From NCBI RefSeq assembly GCF_000308835.1, contig NZ_BAGN01000202.1:62001-126000 (forward strand): 64,000 bases of DNA, in the 5' to 3' direction. This document shows, in pieces, positions 34,412 to 43,482 of the stretch. Position numbers and translations under genes: made by a program. Source of the stretch: Nocardia vinacea NBRC 16497. Its GTDB lineage: Bacteria > Actinomycetota > Actinomycetes > Mycobacteriales > Mycobacteriaceae. The first letter of the stretch is position 1; each line of letters starts with the position of its first letter. The notes beneath the pieces are model-generated. The model was not told where the DNA came from, searched no databases, and saw nothing but the letters and a program-made list of their open reading frames with translations.

Positions 34412-35917
34412 ATGTCCGATATCACGACCGCCGACGGAGTTGTCCGCGGTTACCGCGGCCGTCGCGTCCTGCGCTGGCGCTCCCTGCCCTATGCCGCCCC
34501 ACCGGTCGGCGACCTGCGATTTCGCGCGCCGCAACCGGTGGCGCCGTGGACCGGTGTCCGCGAGGCCACCGCATTCGGGTTCGCCGCGATGCAGCATCGG
34601 TCCGGTGCCAGGATCGGGCCGCGCCGGTATCAGCCGACCAGTGAAGACGCCCTGACACTCAATGTCGTCGCGCCGATCGAACCTTCGTCGACACCACGGC
34701 CGGTGCTGGTATTCATTCACGGCGGCGGATATCTGATCGGCACCTCGGCGCTCGGTCTGTATTCCGGTGCGCGACTGGTGGTCGGCGGCGACGTGATCGT
34801 GGTGTCGCTGAACTACCGGCTCGGCGCCTTCGGCTATGTCGATTTCGGTGAATTCAGCACGCCTGAGCGAGCTTTCGACAGCAACCTCGGACTGCGCGAT
34901 CAGGTCGCGGCGCTGGAGTGGGTGCAGCGCAATATCGCAGCGTTCGGCGGAGATCCCGGCAATGTCACGATTTTCGGCGAATCCGCCGGTGCCCATGCGG
35001 TGCTCTCCCTACTGGCCACGCCCGCGGCGAAGGGACTGTTCCATCGCGGCATCGCACAGAGTCCGCCCGCCGATTGGGGTATGAGCGCCGAGGATGGTCG
35101 CGCTTTCGCCCGCCGGTGTATAGACGCACTCGGAGCCACACCCGATACCGCAGCCAAAGCGCTGATCACATCCGGTGCCAACGACATTCGGCGCGCGGTC
35201 GACAAGACCAGCGACAAGGTGTTGCGGGAGCGTCCCGGACTGTTCCCGATCGCGCCGGTCGTGGACGGCGAATATCTGCCGCAGTCCCCGATCGATGCGA
35301 TCACCGGCGGTGCCGCACATCAGATTCCACTCATCATCGGCACCAATCGCGATGAGGGCACATTGTTCGCGAAGTTCGGTGATGAACTGCCGACCACCCC
35401 GGATCGCCTGCATGCCCTGCTCACCCGTGCCGGTGGTGCGGAACTCGAATCCCGGGTCATCGCAGCCTATCCCGGCTATCCGGATGCGAAGGCGGCCGTT
35501 CGTGCCGGTGGAGACTACGTGTTCTGGCGGCCGTCTGTCACCGTCGCGGCGGGTCACAGTCGCTACGCACCGACCTATGCCTACCGCTACGACTTCGCCC
35601 CGCGCGCACTGCGTCTCGCGAGAATCGGCGCGACTCATGCCACGGAGCTGATCCCCGTTTTCGGTGCGGCCAATTCACCGATCGGCCGGGCCTTCACGGC
35701 GGCGGGCGGGCGGCGTGGGCTGCAGTCGGTCACCCGGCAGTTCCAGGACAATTGGCTCGCATTCGCGCGGACCGGACGACCACTCCCCTCGTGGCCCGCC
35801 TATACCGAGGACCGGCGCACGACGCTGATCATCGACGAGATCACCCGGTTGGAAAACGATCCGGACGAGGCCAAACGTATTGCCTGGCAAGGCATCCGGG
35901 TGCCGACGTTGATCTGA
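34412..35917 (+). CDS. type-B carboxylesterase / lipase
   Basis: 501 residues. Alpha/beta hydrolase with the type-B pattern: oxyanion-hole FIHGGGYLIG (near 104), nucleophile in FGESAGAHAVLS (near 190), an acidic residue in GTNRDEGTLF and His in GATHATELIPVFG. It should hydrolyse carboxylic esters in the cytoplasm, as no signal peptide is seen. The frame is open upstream, but the family N-terminus begins at MSDITTADGVVRGYRG (34412). Downstream of the flavoprotein by 14 bases, so co-transcription is likely. Confidence 0.88.
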   Translation: MSDITTADGVVRGYRGRRVLRWRSLPYAAPPVGDLRFRAPQPVAPWTGVREATAFGFAAMQHRSGARIGPRRYQPTSEDALTLNVVAPIEPSSTPRPVLVFIHGGGYLIGTSALGLYSGARLVVGGDVIVVSLNYRLGAFGYVDFGEFSTPERAFDSNLGLRDQVAALEWVQRNIAAFGGDPGNVTIFGESAGAHAVLSLLATPAAKGLFHRGIAQSPPADWGMSAEDGRAFARRCIDALGATPDTAAKALITSGANDIRRAVDKTSDKVLRERPGLFPIAPVVDGEYLPQSPIDAITGGAAHQIPLIIGTNRDEGTLFAKFGDELPTTPDRLHALLTRAGGAELESRVIAAYPGYPDAKAAVRAGGDYVFWRPSVTVAAGHSRYAPTYAYRYDFAPRALRLARIGATHATELIPVFGAANSPIGRAFTAAGGRRGLQSVTRQFQDNWLAFARTGRPLPSWPAYTEDRRTTLIIDEITRLENDPDEAKRIAWQGIRVPTLI

Positions 35918-35918
35918 C

Positions 35919-36788
35919 CTACTTCAGTAGGCGCGACATACGACGGTCCGCGAGTACCTTACCGCCGGTCTGGCAGGTCGGGCAGTACTGGAACGAGCGC
36001 TCGGCGTAGGAGACCTCGCGGACGGTGTCGCCGCAGACCGGGCAGGGCAGGCCGGTGCGGGCGTGTACTCGCATGCCGGAACGCTTTTCGCCTTTGAGGC
36101 GGGCGGCGTCCTGGCCGACCGAGCGCTGTACGGCGTCGGTGAGCACCGAGCGCATTGCCTCGTACAGCACCGAAATGGTCTCCGCCGACATGGTTTTGGT
36201 GTTGGCGAAGGGTGAGATCTTGGCGGTGTGCAGAATTTCGTCGGAGTAGGCATTGCCGACTCCGGCGAGCAGGGACTGGTCGACGATCGCGGTCTTGATG
36301 CGTTGTGATGCGCCGTGCATGATCTCGCCGAATTGCTCCTCGGTCACCTCGAGTGCGTCCGGGCCGAGGCGCGAGATGCCGGGCACGAGTTTCGGATCGT
36401 CGACGATGTACACCGCGAGCCGTTTCTTGGTGCCCGCCTCGGTCAGGTCGAATGCAGGAGTCATGCCCTCGGGGGTGAAGAAGTGCACCCGCAGTGCGAG
36501 CGGGCTCTTGCCGCCTGGTTTGGGTGGCGTCTGGCTCGGCTCATCGATCCACCGCAACCATCCGCCGCGCGACAGGTGGGTGATCAACCAGAGCCCGTCG
36601 CACTCCATCCCGAGAAATTTGCCCCACCGGCCCGCCCCGGTCACATCACGCCCGGACAACGCCGTAACCGGCGGATCGAACGTCTTGACCGCACTCAAGG
36701 CGGCCACATCGACACGCCCCACCACAGCGCCGACCGCGTGCTCCCGCAGGAACTGCGCCAACGCCTCCACTTCCGGTAGCTCAGGCAC
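35919..36788 (-). CDS. Fpg/Nei family DNA glycosylase
   Basis: 289 residues. The N-terminus after the initiator reads PELPEVEA: Pro-1 is the catalytic nucleophile and the next Glu is essential, so the GTG at 36788 must be the true start even though the frame extends to 36818. The conserved Lys is in GRWGKFLGME, the H2TH motif is SLLAGVGNAYSDEILH, and the C-terminal zinc finger has CPVCG and CPTCQ. It removes oxidised bases and nicks the strand. Fpg and Nei subgroups cannot be separated by eye. Convergent with the esterase. Confidence 0.92.
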   Translation of the reverse strand: MPELPEVEALAQFLREHAVGAVVGRVDVAALSAVKTFDPPVTALSGRDVTGAGRWGKFLGMECDGLWLITHLSRGGWLRWIDEPSQTPPKPGGKSPLALRVHFFTPEGMTPAFDLTEAGTKKRLAVYIVDDPKLVPGISRLGPDALEVTEEQFGEIMHGASQRIKTAIVDQSLLAGVGNAYSDEILHTAKISPFANTKTMSAETISVLYEAMRSVLTDAVQRSVGQDAARLKGEKRSGMRVHARTGLPCPVCGDTVREVSYAERSFQYCPTCQTGGKVLADRRMSRLLK

Positions 36789-36825
36789 GCCCCTCACGCT
36801 ACCCGGCCCCACCGACACACGGACG

Positions 36826-36898
36826 GATCAAGATCAGGTGGACATGGTGGCGGGGGCTTCTCGGGCGATGCCGCCATGGATTCCACCTGATCTTGATC
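36826..36898. repeat. 73-base palindrome with perfect 17-bp outer arms
   Basis: GATCAAGATCAGGTGGA (36826-36842) and TCCACCTGATCTTGATC (36882-36898) are perfect inverted repeats. Just inside, CATGGTGGCGG and CCGCCATG extend the stem with bulges. It lies between the 3' end of the NmrA-like gene and the start of the glycosylase gene. It may act as a terminator, but its length and symmetry also fit a small mobile or REP-like unit. Confidence 0.7.
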
Positions 36899-36913
36899 GC
36901 CGGGCGCTCGGCG

Positions 36914-37777
36914 TTAGGCGGCGGCGGGGGGAGCGAAGTGGGGGCGGTGGTTTTCGGCCCAGGTGCGGAAAGGGCGGGGTGGGGTTCCGGTGATGCGCTC
37001 GACGGTGGGGTGTACTACCGAGGTGAACGCTTCCAGGGCGGTGGCGCGTAGGGCCATGATCGCGTCGGCCATTTCGTCGGGGACGCCGTGGTCGATGATC
37101 GACTGGCGGGCGGCGGCGGGTTCCACTTCGACGTAGCGCAGTGGGCGGTCCAGTACGTCGGCGAGGATGTCGGTCTGCTCGCCGGGGGACAACGGCTGCG
37201 GGCCGCTGAGTGTGTAGATCTCGCCCTCGTGGCCGTCGGTGGTGAGTGCTGTCGTGGCGACCGCGGCGATGTCGTGCGGGTCGACGACGGCGATTCGGCC
37301 CTGGCCGAATGGTGCGTAGACCGCTCCGTGATCGCGAATCGAACCGGCCCAGTGCAGCGCATTGGCCATGAATCCCAAGGGGCGCACCATCGTCCACGGG
37401 ACTCCGCTGTCGCGGACCGCCTGTTCCCCGGCGCGGTGCCAGGTCGGGATCGGATCGGTCGCGGTGTCGTCGCCGGTGCGGCCGGATGACAGCTTGACGA
37501 TGTGTTCGACCCGCGCGCGGGCCGCCGCCTGCGCGAGATTTGCGTCGTGAGTGGGGATTTCGGGGCCGCTGGACAACAGGAACACCCGATCGACGCCGCG
37601 GATCGCATCGATGAGGCTGTCCGGATCGCCCAGGTCCGCGCGCACCACCTCGATGCCGTCGGGCAGTCCGGCGAGTTCGGGTCGCCGCGTCAGCGCTCGC
37701 ATCGGAACATCCTGCGCCAGCAACTGGCCGACCAACTCGCGGCCTACGGTCCCGGTCGCTCCGGTCACCAGAATCAT
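36914..37777 (-). CDS. NmrA-like NAD(P)-binding protein (atypical SDR)
   Basis: 287 residues. N-terminal Rossmann motif VTGATGTVGRELV and a sugar epimerase/NmrA-like body (RALTRRPELAGL, VRADLGDPDSL, HIVKLSSGRTG). The usual YxxxK catalytic pair is not evident, as in NmrA and HSCARG proteins, so it may be a redox sensor or an NAD(P)H:quinone reductase. It is divergent from an AsnC-type regulator with 124 bases between them. Confidence 0.83.
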   Translation of the reverse strand: MILVTGATGTVGRELVGQLLAQDVPMRALTRRPELAGLPDGIEVVRADLGDPDSLIDAIRGVDRVFLLSSGPEIPTHDANLAQAAARARVEHIVKLSSGRTGDDTATDPIPTWHRAGEQAVRDSGVPWTMVRPLGFMANALHWAGSIRDHGAVYAPFGQGRIAVVDPHDIAAVATTALTTDGHEGEIYTLSGPQPLSPGEQTDILADVLDRPLRYVEVEPAAARQSIIDHGVPDEMADAIMALRATALEAFTSVVHPTVERITGTPPRPFRTWAENHRPHFAPPAAA

Positions 37778-37880
37778 CTACTTCTCCTTCGTCGAGCTGC
37801 CGGGCCGAGCGCCCGCGACAAAGTCCACCTTCGGCAGGCGTGCCGAAATGCACCATCAACCGTTCGAAGATCAGCAGATA

Positions 37881-37908
37881 CTTTCCATATCCAGCGCGAA
37901 TATGAAAG
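37881..37908. promoter_or_regulatory. operator candidate upstream of AsnC-type gene
   Basis: CTTTCCATAT (37881-37890) and ATATGAAAG (37900-37908) are inverted repeats with one extra C in the left arm, overlapping the AsnC start codon. This suggests autoregulation and possible control of the divergent NmrA-like gene. Confidence 0.4.
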
Positions 37909-38885
37909 ATATTTCCATGCTCGACGACGTAGACCGCCGCTTGATCCACGCCCTGCACATCGACGGCCGCGCACCGTTCAGCAAGATCGCGGCGGTCCTG
38001 GACGTATCGACCCAGACCGTCACCCGTCGCTACCAACGTCTGCGCGCCACCGCCGGACTGCGCGTGGCCGGCCTCGCCGATCCGAGCCGCACCGGAAACA
38101 CCCAGTGGCTGGTGCGCCTCACCACCACGACGGCCAGCGGCCAGAACCTCGCGAATTCGCTGGCTCGCCGCCCAGACACGTCATGGGTCAAACTCACCTC
38201 CGGCGGCACGGAAATCCTTCTGGTAGTGACTATTCCGCGCGGTGACCCATCCCGCTCGATATTACTGCGGGACCTCCCCCGAGCCGCGGGCATTACCGCC
38301 GTCTCCGCGCACTACGTTCTGCACACCTACCTCGGCGGACCGACCGCATGGCGCGGCCACATCACCGCGCTGACCGAACAGCAACGAAAACAACTCGAGC
38401 CGAACCGATCCGGGCCAACACCCAGGCGTGGCCTCGCAGACACCGATGCCGCGCTACTGAACGCCCTGCAACAAGACGGCCGAGCGACCCTGTCCCAACT
38501 CGCCACGGCGACCGGCTGGTCCCAAGCCACCGTCACCCGACGACTCACGGAACTACAAGCGGCACAGGCGATCTTCTTCGATGTCGAACTCGACGATGCC
38601 CGCTTCGGCGCCACAACCCAAGCGCTGCTGTGGATGTCGGTGGCACCGTCGCAGCTCGATCGCGTCGCAACCGCACTGGCCGAGCACGAAGAATTGGCCT
38701 TCGTCGCCGCCACGACCGGCCCGACAAACCTTGTCGCCCAAGCCATGTGCTCGGACCCCGAGGCTTTACACCACTACCTCACCCAGCGCCTCGGCGCATT
38801 CGAGGCCATTCACACCTTGGAGACCACGCCCGTCCTCGCGACCGTGAAGGCCGTCTCGCATCAGGAGCCCGGACGCAGGAGGTAG
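37902..38885 (+). CDS. Lrp/AsnC family regulator with two fused AsnC units
   Basis: 327 residues, about twice a normal Lrp/AsnC protein. Unit 1 has an HTH at DDVDRRLIHALHIDGRAPF and STQTVTRRYQRL; unit 2 has another at DTDAALLNALQQDGRATLS and SQATVTRRLTEL near 185-235, each followed by a RAM-like effector domain. So the protein is an internal duplication, known in actinobacteria. An ATG at 37917 is an alternative start. The 3' end overlaps cobF by 25 bases. Confidence 0.85.
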   Translation: MKDISMLDDVDRRLIHALHIDGRAPFSKIAAVLDVSTQTVTRRYQRLRATAGLRVAGLADPSRTGNTQWLVRLTTTTASGQNLANSLARRPDTSWVKLTSGGTEILLVVTIPRGDPSRSILLRDLPRAAGITAVSAHYVLHTYLGGPTAWRGHITALTEQQRKQLEPNRSGPTPRRGLADTDAALLNALQQDGRATLSQLATATGWSQATVTRRLTELQAAQAIFFDVELDDARFGATTQALLWMSVAPSQLDRVATALAEHEELAFVAATTGPTNLVAQAMCSDPEALHHYLTQRLGAFEAIHTLETTPVLATVKAVSHQEPGRRR

Positions 38886-39601
38886 ACGTCCATGATCCAC
38901 CCCTTTTCGGCGCGTAACCGAGTGCGCCGCTCGACGATCTCCTGCTCGACCGCACGCAGCCGGCCCTCGATCAACGTCTCGTCGGGCATCCCCAGATACG
39001 CGCCCCACCAGATGTGCACGTCCTCGCCGGGCACCGCTGTGAACGAACAGTCACCGTCCAGCATCACCACGGTCGAGCCGCTGAGTCCTTCCTCGCGCAG
39101 CCGACGCCCGGTGGTGATGTGCACCGGCTCGCCGATGCGATGCAACACCATCCGATGCCGAGCGGCCAAGGCCTGCACGCTGGTGACGCCAGGAATCACC
39201 TCGTAATCGAAGCTCTGGGCACCGCGATCGAGCACCCTTTCGATCATGCGCAGCGTGCTGTCGTAGAGCGACGGGTCACCCCATACGAGGATGCCGCCAA
39301 CACCGTCGACCTGCGCGAACTCATTCTCCAGCAGCGCCGAACGGCGATCGTGCCAATCCTCGACAACGCCCCGATAATCGGCGGGATCTCGGTCGCGCGG
39401 CGGATCGGCGAGCTCCACGATGCGGTACGGGTGATCGAGGTGTTCGGTCAGGATCGACGTGCGCACGTCGACCAGTTCCTGTTTCTCGGCCCCCTTGCCG
39501 ATCACGAAGAACACCTCGACCTGCCGCATTGCCTTGATCGCCTGGACCGTCACCTGGTCCGGATCCCCGGCACCGATGCCGATCACGTAGAGCTTGCGCA
39601 T
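38861..39601 (-). CDS. cobF: precorrin-6A synthase (deacetylating)
   Basis: 246 residues. SAM-dependent tetrapyrrole methylase of the aerobic cobalamin pathway: it methylates C-1 of precorrin-5 with loss of acetate. The N-terminus [19 protein letters not shown] and the [10 protein letters not shown] motif are those of the family, and [18 protein letters not shown] is the CobF-type third block. It is separated from the other cob genes, which are not in this window. It is divergent from thyA, 42 bases between starts. Confidence 0.92.
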   Translation of the reverse strand: MRKLYVIGIGAGDPDQVTVQAIKAMRQVEVFFVIGKGAEKQELVDVRTSILTEHLDHPYRIVELADPPRDRDPADYRGVVEDWHDRRSALLENEFAQVDGVGGILVWGDPSLYDSTLRMIERVLDRGAQSFDYEVIPGVTSVQALAARHRMVLHRIGEPVHITTGRRLREEGLSGSTVVMLDGDCSFTAVPGEDVHIWWGAYLGMPDETLIEGRLRAVEQEIVERRTRLRAEKGWIMDVYLLRPGS

Positions 39602-39607
39602 GGCTTG

Positions 39608-39646
39608 AGCTTGCCAGGCACGACATGGGTAAGCTCGCCAGGCGTG
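39608..39646. repeat. direct repeats in the cobF-thyA intergenic region
   Basis: AGCTTGCCAGGCACG (39608-39622) and AGCTCGCCAGGCGTG (39632-39646) match at 12 of 15 positions and are 24 bases apart. The second ends on the thyA GTG start. They could bind a regulator, or reflect a local duplication of the translation start region. Confidence 0.4.
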
Positions 39647-40450
39647 GCCAACAATGCTGATACCCAGTACGAGGACCTGCTGCGCTTGGTCCTGGAGTCC
39701 GGCACCCCGAAGGCGGATCGCACCGGCACCGGCACCCGCAGCGTCTTCGGCCATCAGCTGCGCTACGACCTCGCCGCGGGCTTTCCGCTGATCACCACCA
39801 AAAAGGTGCATCTGAAGTCGATCATCTACGAATTGCTGTGGTTCCTGCGCGGCGATTCGAATGTGGCCTGGCTGCACGAACACGGCGTCACCATCTGGGA
39901 CGAATGGGCCGATCGCCACGGCGAACTCGGCCCGGTCTACGGCGTGCAGTGGCGATCATGGCCCACCCCCAACGGCACCCATATCGACCAGATCGCCGAA
40001 GTACTCCACACCCTGCGCACCAATCCGGATTCCCGGCGCATCATCGTCTCGGCCTGGAATGTGGCCGACCTCGACAAGATGGCATTGGCGCCGTGCCACG
40101 CGTTCTTCCAGTTCTATGTCGCCGACGGCAAGCTGTCCTGCCAGCTCTACCAGCGCAGCGCGGACCTGTTCCTCGGCGTGCCGTTCAATATCGCCAGCTA
40201 TGCCCTGCTCACGCACATGGTCGCGCAACAGACCGAGCTGGAACCCGGTGATTTCATCTGGACCGGCGGCGATTGCCATATCTACGACAACCATGTCGAG
40301 CAGGTCACCGAGCAGCTGACCAGGCAGCCTTACCCGTTCCCGACATTGAACCTGCGGCCCGCGCCGACGCTGTTCGATTACGTCTACGAAGATGTGGAAG
40401 TGGTCGGCTACCAACACCATCCGGCGATCAAGGCGCCGGTTGCGGTATGA
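39644..40450 (+). CDS. thyA: thymidylate synthase
   Basis: 268 residues from GTG. Methylates dUMP to dTMP using methylene-tetrahydrofolate. Family motifs are clear: [26 protein letters not shown], the catalytic Cys in [12 protein letters not shown], and [19 protein letters not shown]. The frame is open far upstream, but the E. coli-type N-terminus begins at [12 protein letters not shown]. Its TGA overlaps the dfrA ATG (ATGA), giving a thyA-dfrA operon: the second enzyme regenerates the folate that this one oxidises. Confidence 0.97.
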   Translation: MANNADTQYEDLLRLVLESGTPKADRTGTGTRSVFGHQLRYDLAAGFPLITTKKVHLKSIIYELLWFLRGDSNVAWLHEHGVTIWDEWADRHGELGPVYGVQWRSWPTPNGTHIDQIAEVLHTLRTNPDSRRIIVSAWNVADLDKMALAPCHAFFQFYVADGKLSCQLYQRSADLFLGVPFNIASYALLTHMVAQQTELEPGDFIWTGGDCHIYDNHVEQVTEQLTRQPYPFPTLNLRPAPTLFDYVYEDVEVVGYQHHPAIKAPVAV

Positions 40451-40995
40451 ATACAGCATCGCGTAGCGATTCGGTGCGGGGTGGTGGTCGGGCGACGGGA
40501 GGGCGTGACCGCACCATAGGTCTGATCTGGGCGCAGACTCCGGACGGGGTGATCGGCTTCGAGAACACGATCCCCTGGCGTGTGCCCGAGGATATGGCGA
40601 ATTTCAAGGCCGTCACCATGGGGCATCCGGTCATCATGGGCCGGCGCACGTGGGATTCCCTGCCGCCCAGATTCCGCCCGCTCGACGGTCGCCGCAATAT
40701 CGTGGTGACCCGGCAGCCCGACTGGTCGAGTGCGGGTGCCGAACGCGCCGCGTCGCTGTCCGATGCACTCGCCGCGAGCGCACCGGAGGACGTCTGGATC
40801 ATGGGCGGCGGCGAAATCTACCGGGCCGCCATGGATTTCGCGACCGACCTGCTCGTCACCGAGGTGGACACCGCCGTCGATGGTGACGCCTACGCCCCCG
40901 TCATCGGCCCCGAATGGCACGCCGGGGACACCGAGCCGTGGCACGAGTCGAAGACCGGCCTGCGCTTCCGGATTCGTCGCTACACCCGCAAGTAA
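40447..40995 (+). CDS. dfrA: dihydrofolate reductase
   Basis: 182 residues. Reduces dihydrofolate with NADPH. Visible features are [26 protein letters not shown] (in parts: substrate-site [13 protein letters not shown] with its Asp-equivalent region), [15 protein letters not shown] and NADPH-binding [13 protein letters not shown]. The first 22 residues are an extra basic, Gly-rich N-terminus. Alternatively translation could begin further in, but the ATGA overlap with thyA supports 40447. Target of trimethoprim-type inhibitors. Confidence 0.95.
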   Translation: MNTASRSDSVRGGGRATGGRDRTIGLIWAQTPDGVIGFENTIPWRVPEDMANFKAVTMGHPVIMGRRTWDSLPPRFRPLDGRRNIVVTRQPDWSSAGAERAASLSDALAASAPEDVWIMGGGEIYRAAMDFATDLLVTEVDTAVDGDAYAPVIGPEWHAGDTEPWHESKTGLRFRIRRYTRK

Positions 40996-41194
40996 GCCGA
41001 CCAGTCGGCAAACCTTCCGCATAACGCATTCGGGAGCGCGCAATACGGTTCGAGCACCGATTGGCGGTGAACACGCCGCACACCGCCACGGCGTCCAAAC
41101 CGGACACACGTCACCCGTCGGTCGGGCATACTCCTGGATATCAGCCCGTGTCACCAGCCCTGATCCGGCTGATTGCATCTGCGGAAGGTGGTCC

Positions 41195-41521
41195 ATGGAC
41201 AAGAAATCGCTGACTGCGGTCGCGCGCCAACAGCTCAAGTTGGCCAGCACCGCCACGAGCGGGCGCAGTTCGCAAACCATCTACGGCGGTCATGCCAATG
41301 CGCTGCGGCAGACTGTGGTCGGTCTGTCGGCGGGCCAGAGCCTGGCCGAACACGACAATGCAGGCGAGTCCACACTGCTGGTGCTCAGCGGCACACTGAC
41401 CTTGATCAGCGGCACCAACGAGTGGAAGGGGTCGGCCGGAGACCTGCTGGTCGTCCCCAAGGCACGGCACAGCGTCAAGGCTGTGGACGATGTCGCATTC
41501 CTGCTGACAGTCGCCAAGTAG
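41195..41521 (+). CDS. small cupin-domain protein
   Basis: 108 residues forming one cupin barrel: LRQTVVGLSAGQSLAEHDN with the single His/Glu-type metal motif region, ESTLLVLSGTLTLISG, and GDLLVVPKARHSVKAVDDV. Metal ligands of motif 1 are partly altered (AEHDN), so metal binding is uncertain. The start has GGAAGG nearby. It lies 60 bases before the DyP-encapsulin pair, in the same direction, and may be part of the same stress-related unit. Confidence 0.78.
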   Translation: MDKKSLTAVARQQLKLASTATSGRSSQTIYGGHANALRQTVVGLSAGQSLAEHDNAGESTLLVLSGTLTLISGTNEWKGSAGDLLVVPKARHSVKAVDDVAFLLTVAK

Positions 41522-41581
41522 GGGCCGGCGGGGCCGCACCGCGTGGCCGGTTTGTCGGTGCCGCCCTCTAGGGTGGAGCGC

Positions 41582-42610
41582 ATGGGTGAGCCGCAGCCGA
41601 TCCTCGAACCGCTCACACCGGCCGCCATCTTCCTCGTCGCCACAATCGACGAGGGCGGCGAAGCGGCGGTGCGCGACCTGCTCGCCGATCTCCCCGGGTT
41701 GCGTCGTTCGGTCGGTTTCCGGCTGCCCGGCGCCGGGCTCACCTGCGTCGCATCGATCGGGTCCGACGCGTGGGATCGCCTCTTCGCGGGCGCGCGACCG
41801 GCCGAACTGCATGTGCTGCCCGAATTCGTCGGCGAGCACCACAGTGCCCCGACCACGCCGGGCGATCTGCTCTTCCACATCAAATCCGAATCCCAGGACG
41901 CCTGCTTCGAATTGGCGATGACGATCGGTGACCGGCTCGACGGCGCGGTCACCATCGTCGATCAGACCGTCGGGTTCCGGTATTTCGAGCAGCGCGATCT
42001 GCTCGGATTCGTGGACGGCACGGAGAATCCGGAAGGCTCTGCGGCCTTCAGCGCGGCCTTCGTCGGCGACGAGGATCCGGACTTCGCGGGCGGCAGTTAT
42101 GTCATCGTGCAGAAGTATCTGCACACCATGGCGCAGTGGCGGGCGTTGTCGGTCGAGGAGCAGGAACGGGTGATCGGGCGTACCAAACTCGACGATTTCG
42201 AGCTCTCGGATGCGGATAAGCCCGCGAATTCGCATGTCGCGGTCAACACCGTCACCGACGACGACGGCACCGAGCGAAAGATCCTGCGCGCCAATATGCC
42301 CTTCGGCAGCGTCAAGGACGGCGAGTTCGGTACCTATTACGTCGCCTACGCGGCCACGCCGAGCATCACCGAAACCATGCTCACCCGGATGTTCATCGGC
42401 ACCGAGGAGGCGGCCTATGACCGGATCCTGGACTTCTCCATCGCGGTGACCGGCACGCTGTTCTTCGCACCGCCCCTCGACTTCTTCGACGACCTCCCCG
42501 ACGCACCCGAGGTCGCCGCGACAGCGCTCGAGGAATCTTTATCGCCGAATCGTGTTGGCAGTAACGGTTCTCTGGGTATCGGCACGTTGAAAAGGAGCAT
42601 GCAATCATGA
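41582..42610 (+). CDS. DyP-type peroxidase with encapsulin targeting peptide
   Basis: 342 residues. Heme peroxidase of DyP class B: catalytic Asp in GFVDGTENPEG (near 150), proximal heme His in NSHVAVNTV (near 219) and distal Arg in ILRANMPFG. After the domain, the tail ends GSLGIGTLKRSMQS, which matches the encapsulin cargo-loading peptide (SLxIGxLK). The TGA overlaps the encapsulin ATG, so the cargo and shell are translated together. Such pairs package the peroxidase in a protein nanocompartment and act in oxidative stress. Confidence 0.95.
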   Translation: MGEPQPILEPLTPAAIFLVATIDEGGEAAVRDLLADLPGLRRSVGFRLPGAGLTCVASIGSDAWDRLFAGARPAELHVLPEFVGEHHSAPTTPGDLLFHIKSESQDACFELAMTIGDRLDGAVTIVDQTVGFRYFEQRDLLGFVDGTENPEGSAAFSAAFVGDEDPDFAGGSYVIVQKYLHTMAQWRALSVEEQERVIGRTKLDDFELSDADKPANSHVAVNTVTDDDGTERKILRANMPFGSVKDGEFGTYYVAYAATPSITETMLTRMFIGTEEAAYDRILDFSIAVTGTLFFAPPLDFFDDLPDAPEVAATALEESLSPNRVGSNGSLGIGTLKRSMQS

Positions 42611-43407
42611 ACAACCTCCATCGCGAACTCGCGCCGATCACCGCCGAGGCATGGACAGCCATCGAGCAAGAGGCGACGCGCACCTTCAAGCGTCATATCG
42701 CCGGTCGTCGGGTGGTCGACCTGTCCGGGCCGCACGGCACCGACTACTCCGCGGTCGGCCTCGGCCGCACCACCGTCATCACCGCACCGGATGAGGGGGT
42801 GCAGGCCCGGCAGCGGGTGGTCGCGCCGCTGGTCGAGTTGCGGGTGCCGTTCACGTTGTCGCGCGAGGAGCTCGACGATGTCGAGCGCGGTGCGCAGGAC
42901 ACCGATCTGGATGCGGTGAAAGAGGCCGCGCGCAAGATCGCGTTCGCCGAGGACCGGGCGATCTTCGAGGGTTATCAGGCCGCGAATATCACCGGTATTC
43001 GGGCGAGTTCGTCCAATTCGCCGATCACCCTGCCCAGCGATCCGCGACTGGTGCCGGAGGCCGTCGCCCAGGCGCTGAGCGCACTGCGTTTGGCGGGCGT
43101 CGACGGTCCGTATTCGGTGCTGTTGAGCGCTGACCTGTACACGGCGGTCAGCGAGACCTCCGATCACGGCCACCCGATCCGCACCCATATCGAACGCCTC
43201 ATCCCGGAGGGCGAGATCATCTGGGCCCCGGCCATCGACGGTGCGTTCGTGCTGACCACGCGCGGCGGCGATTTCGATCTGCAGCTCGGCCAGGACCTGT
43301 CGATCGGCTACCAGACCCATGACGCGCAATCGGTGCAGCTCTACTTCCAGCAGAGTCTGCAATTCCTCGTCTACACCGGCGAGGCGGCCGTCGCGCTGGC
43401 ATCCTGA
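42607..43407 (+). CDS. enc: encapsulin shell protein (linocin M18 / CFP29 family)
   Basis: 266 residues, the size of family 1 encapsulins with an HK97 phage-capsid fold that assemble into 60-subunit shells about 24 nm wide. N-terminus NNLHRELAPITAEAWTAIE and the middle LAGVDGPYSVLLSADLY are typical. It is translationally coupled to the DyP cargo gene by ATGA, which makes the function clear. The same pair in M. tuberculosis is Cfp29/DyP (Rv0798c-Rv0799c). Confidence 0.96.
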   Translation: MNNLHRELAPITAEAWTAIEQEATRTFKRHIAGRRVVDLSGPHGTDYSAVGLGRTTVITAPDEGVQARQRVVAPLVELRVPFTLSREELDDVERGAQDTDLDAVKEAARKIAFAEDRAIFEGYQAANITGIRASSSNSPITLPSDPRLVPEAVAQALSALRLAGVDGPYSVLLSADLYTAVSETSDHGHPIRTHIERLIPEGEIIWAPAIDGAFVLTTRGGDFDLQLGQDLSIGYQTHDAQSVQLYFQQSLQFLVYTGEAAVALAS

Positions 43408-43482
43408 CATTGACCCGCCCGCATCGGGAAGCCAGCAGTGAACCGACCGACTAGGTTGAGGTGCGGTATGCAGGAGGTCGAG

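Noticed and set aside
41141-42235. 364-codon minus-strand frame opposite cupin and DyP genes
   Set aside because: Shadow of two well-supported plus-strand genes.
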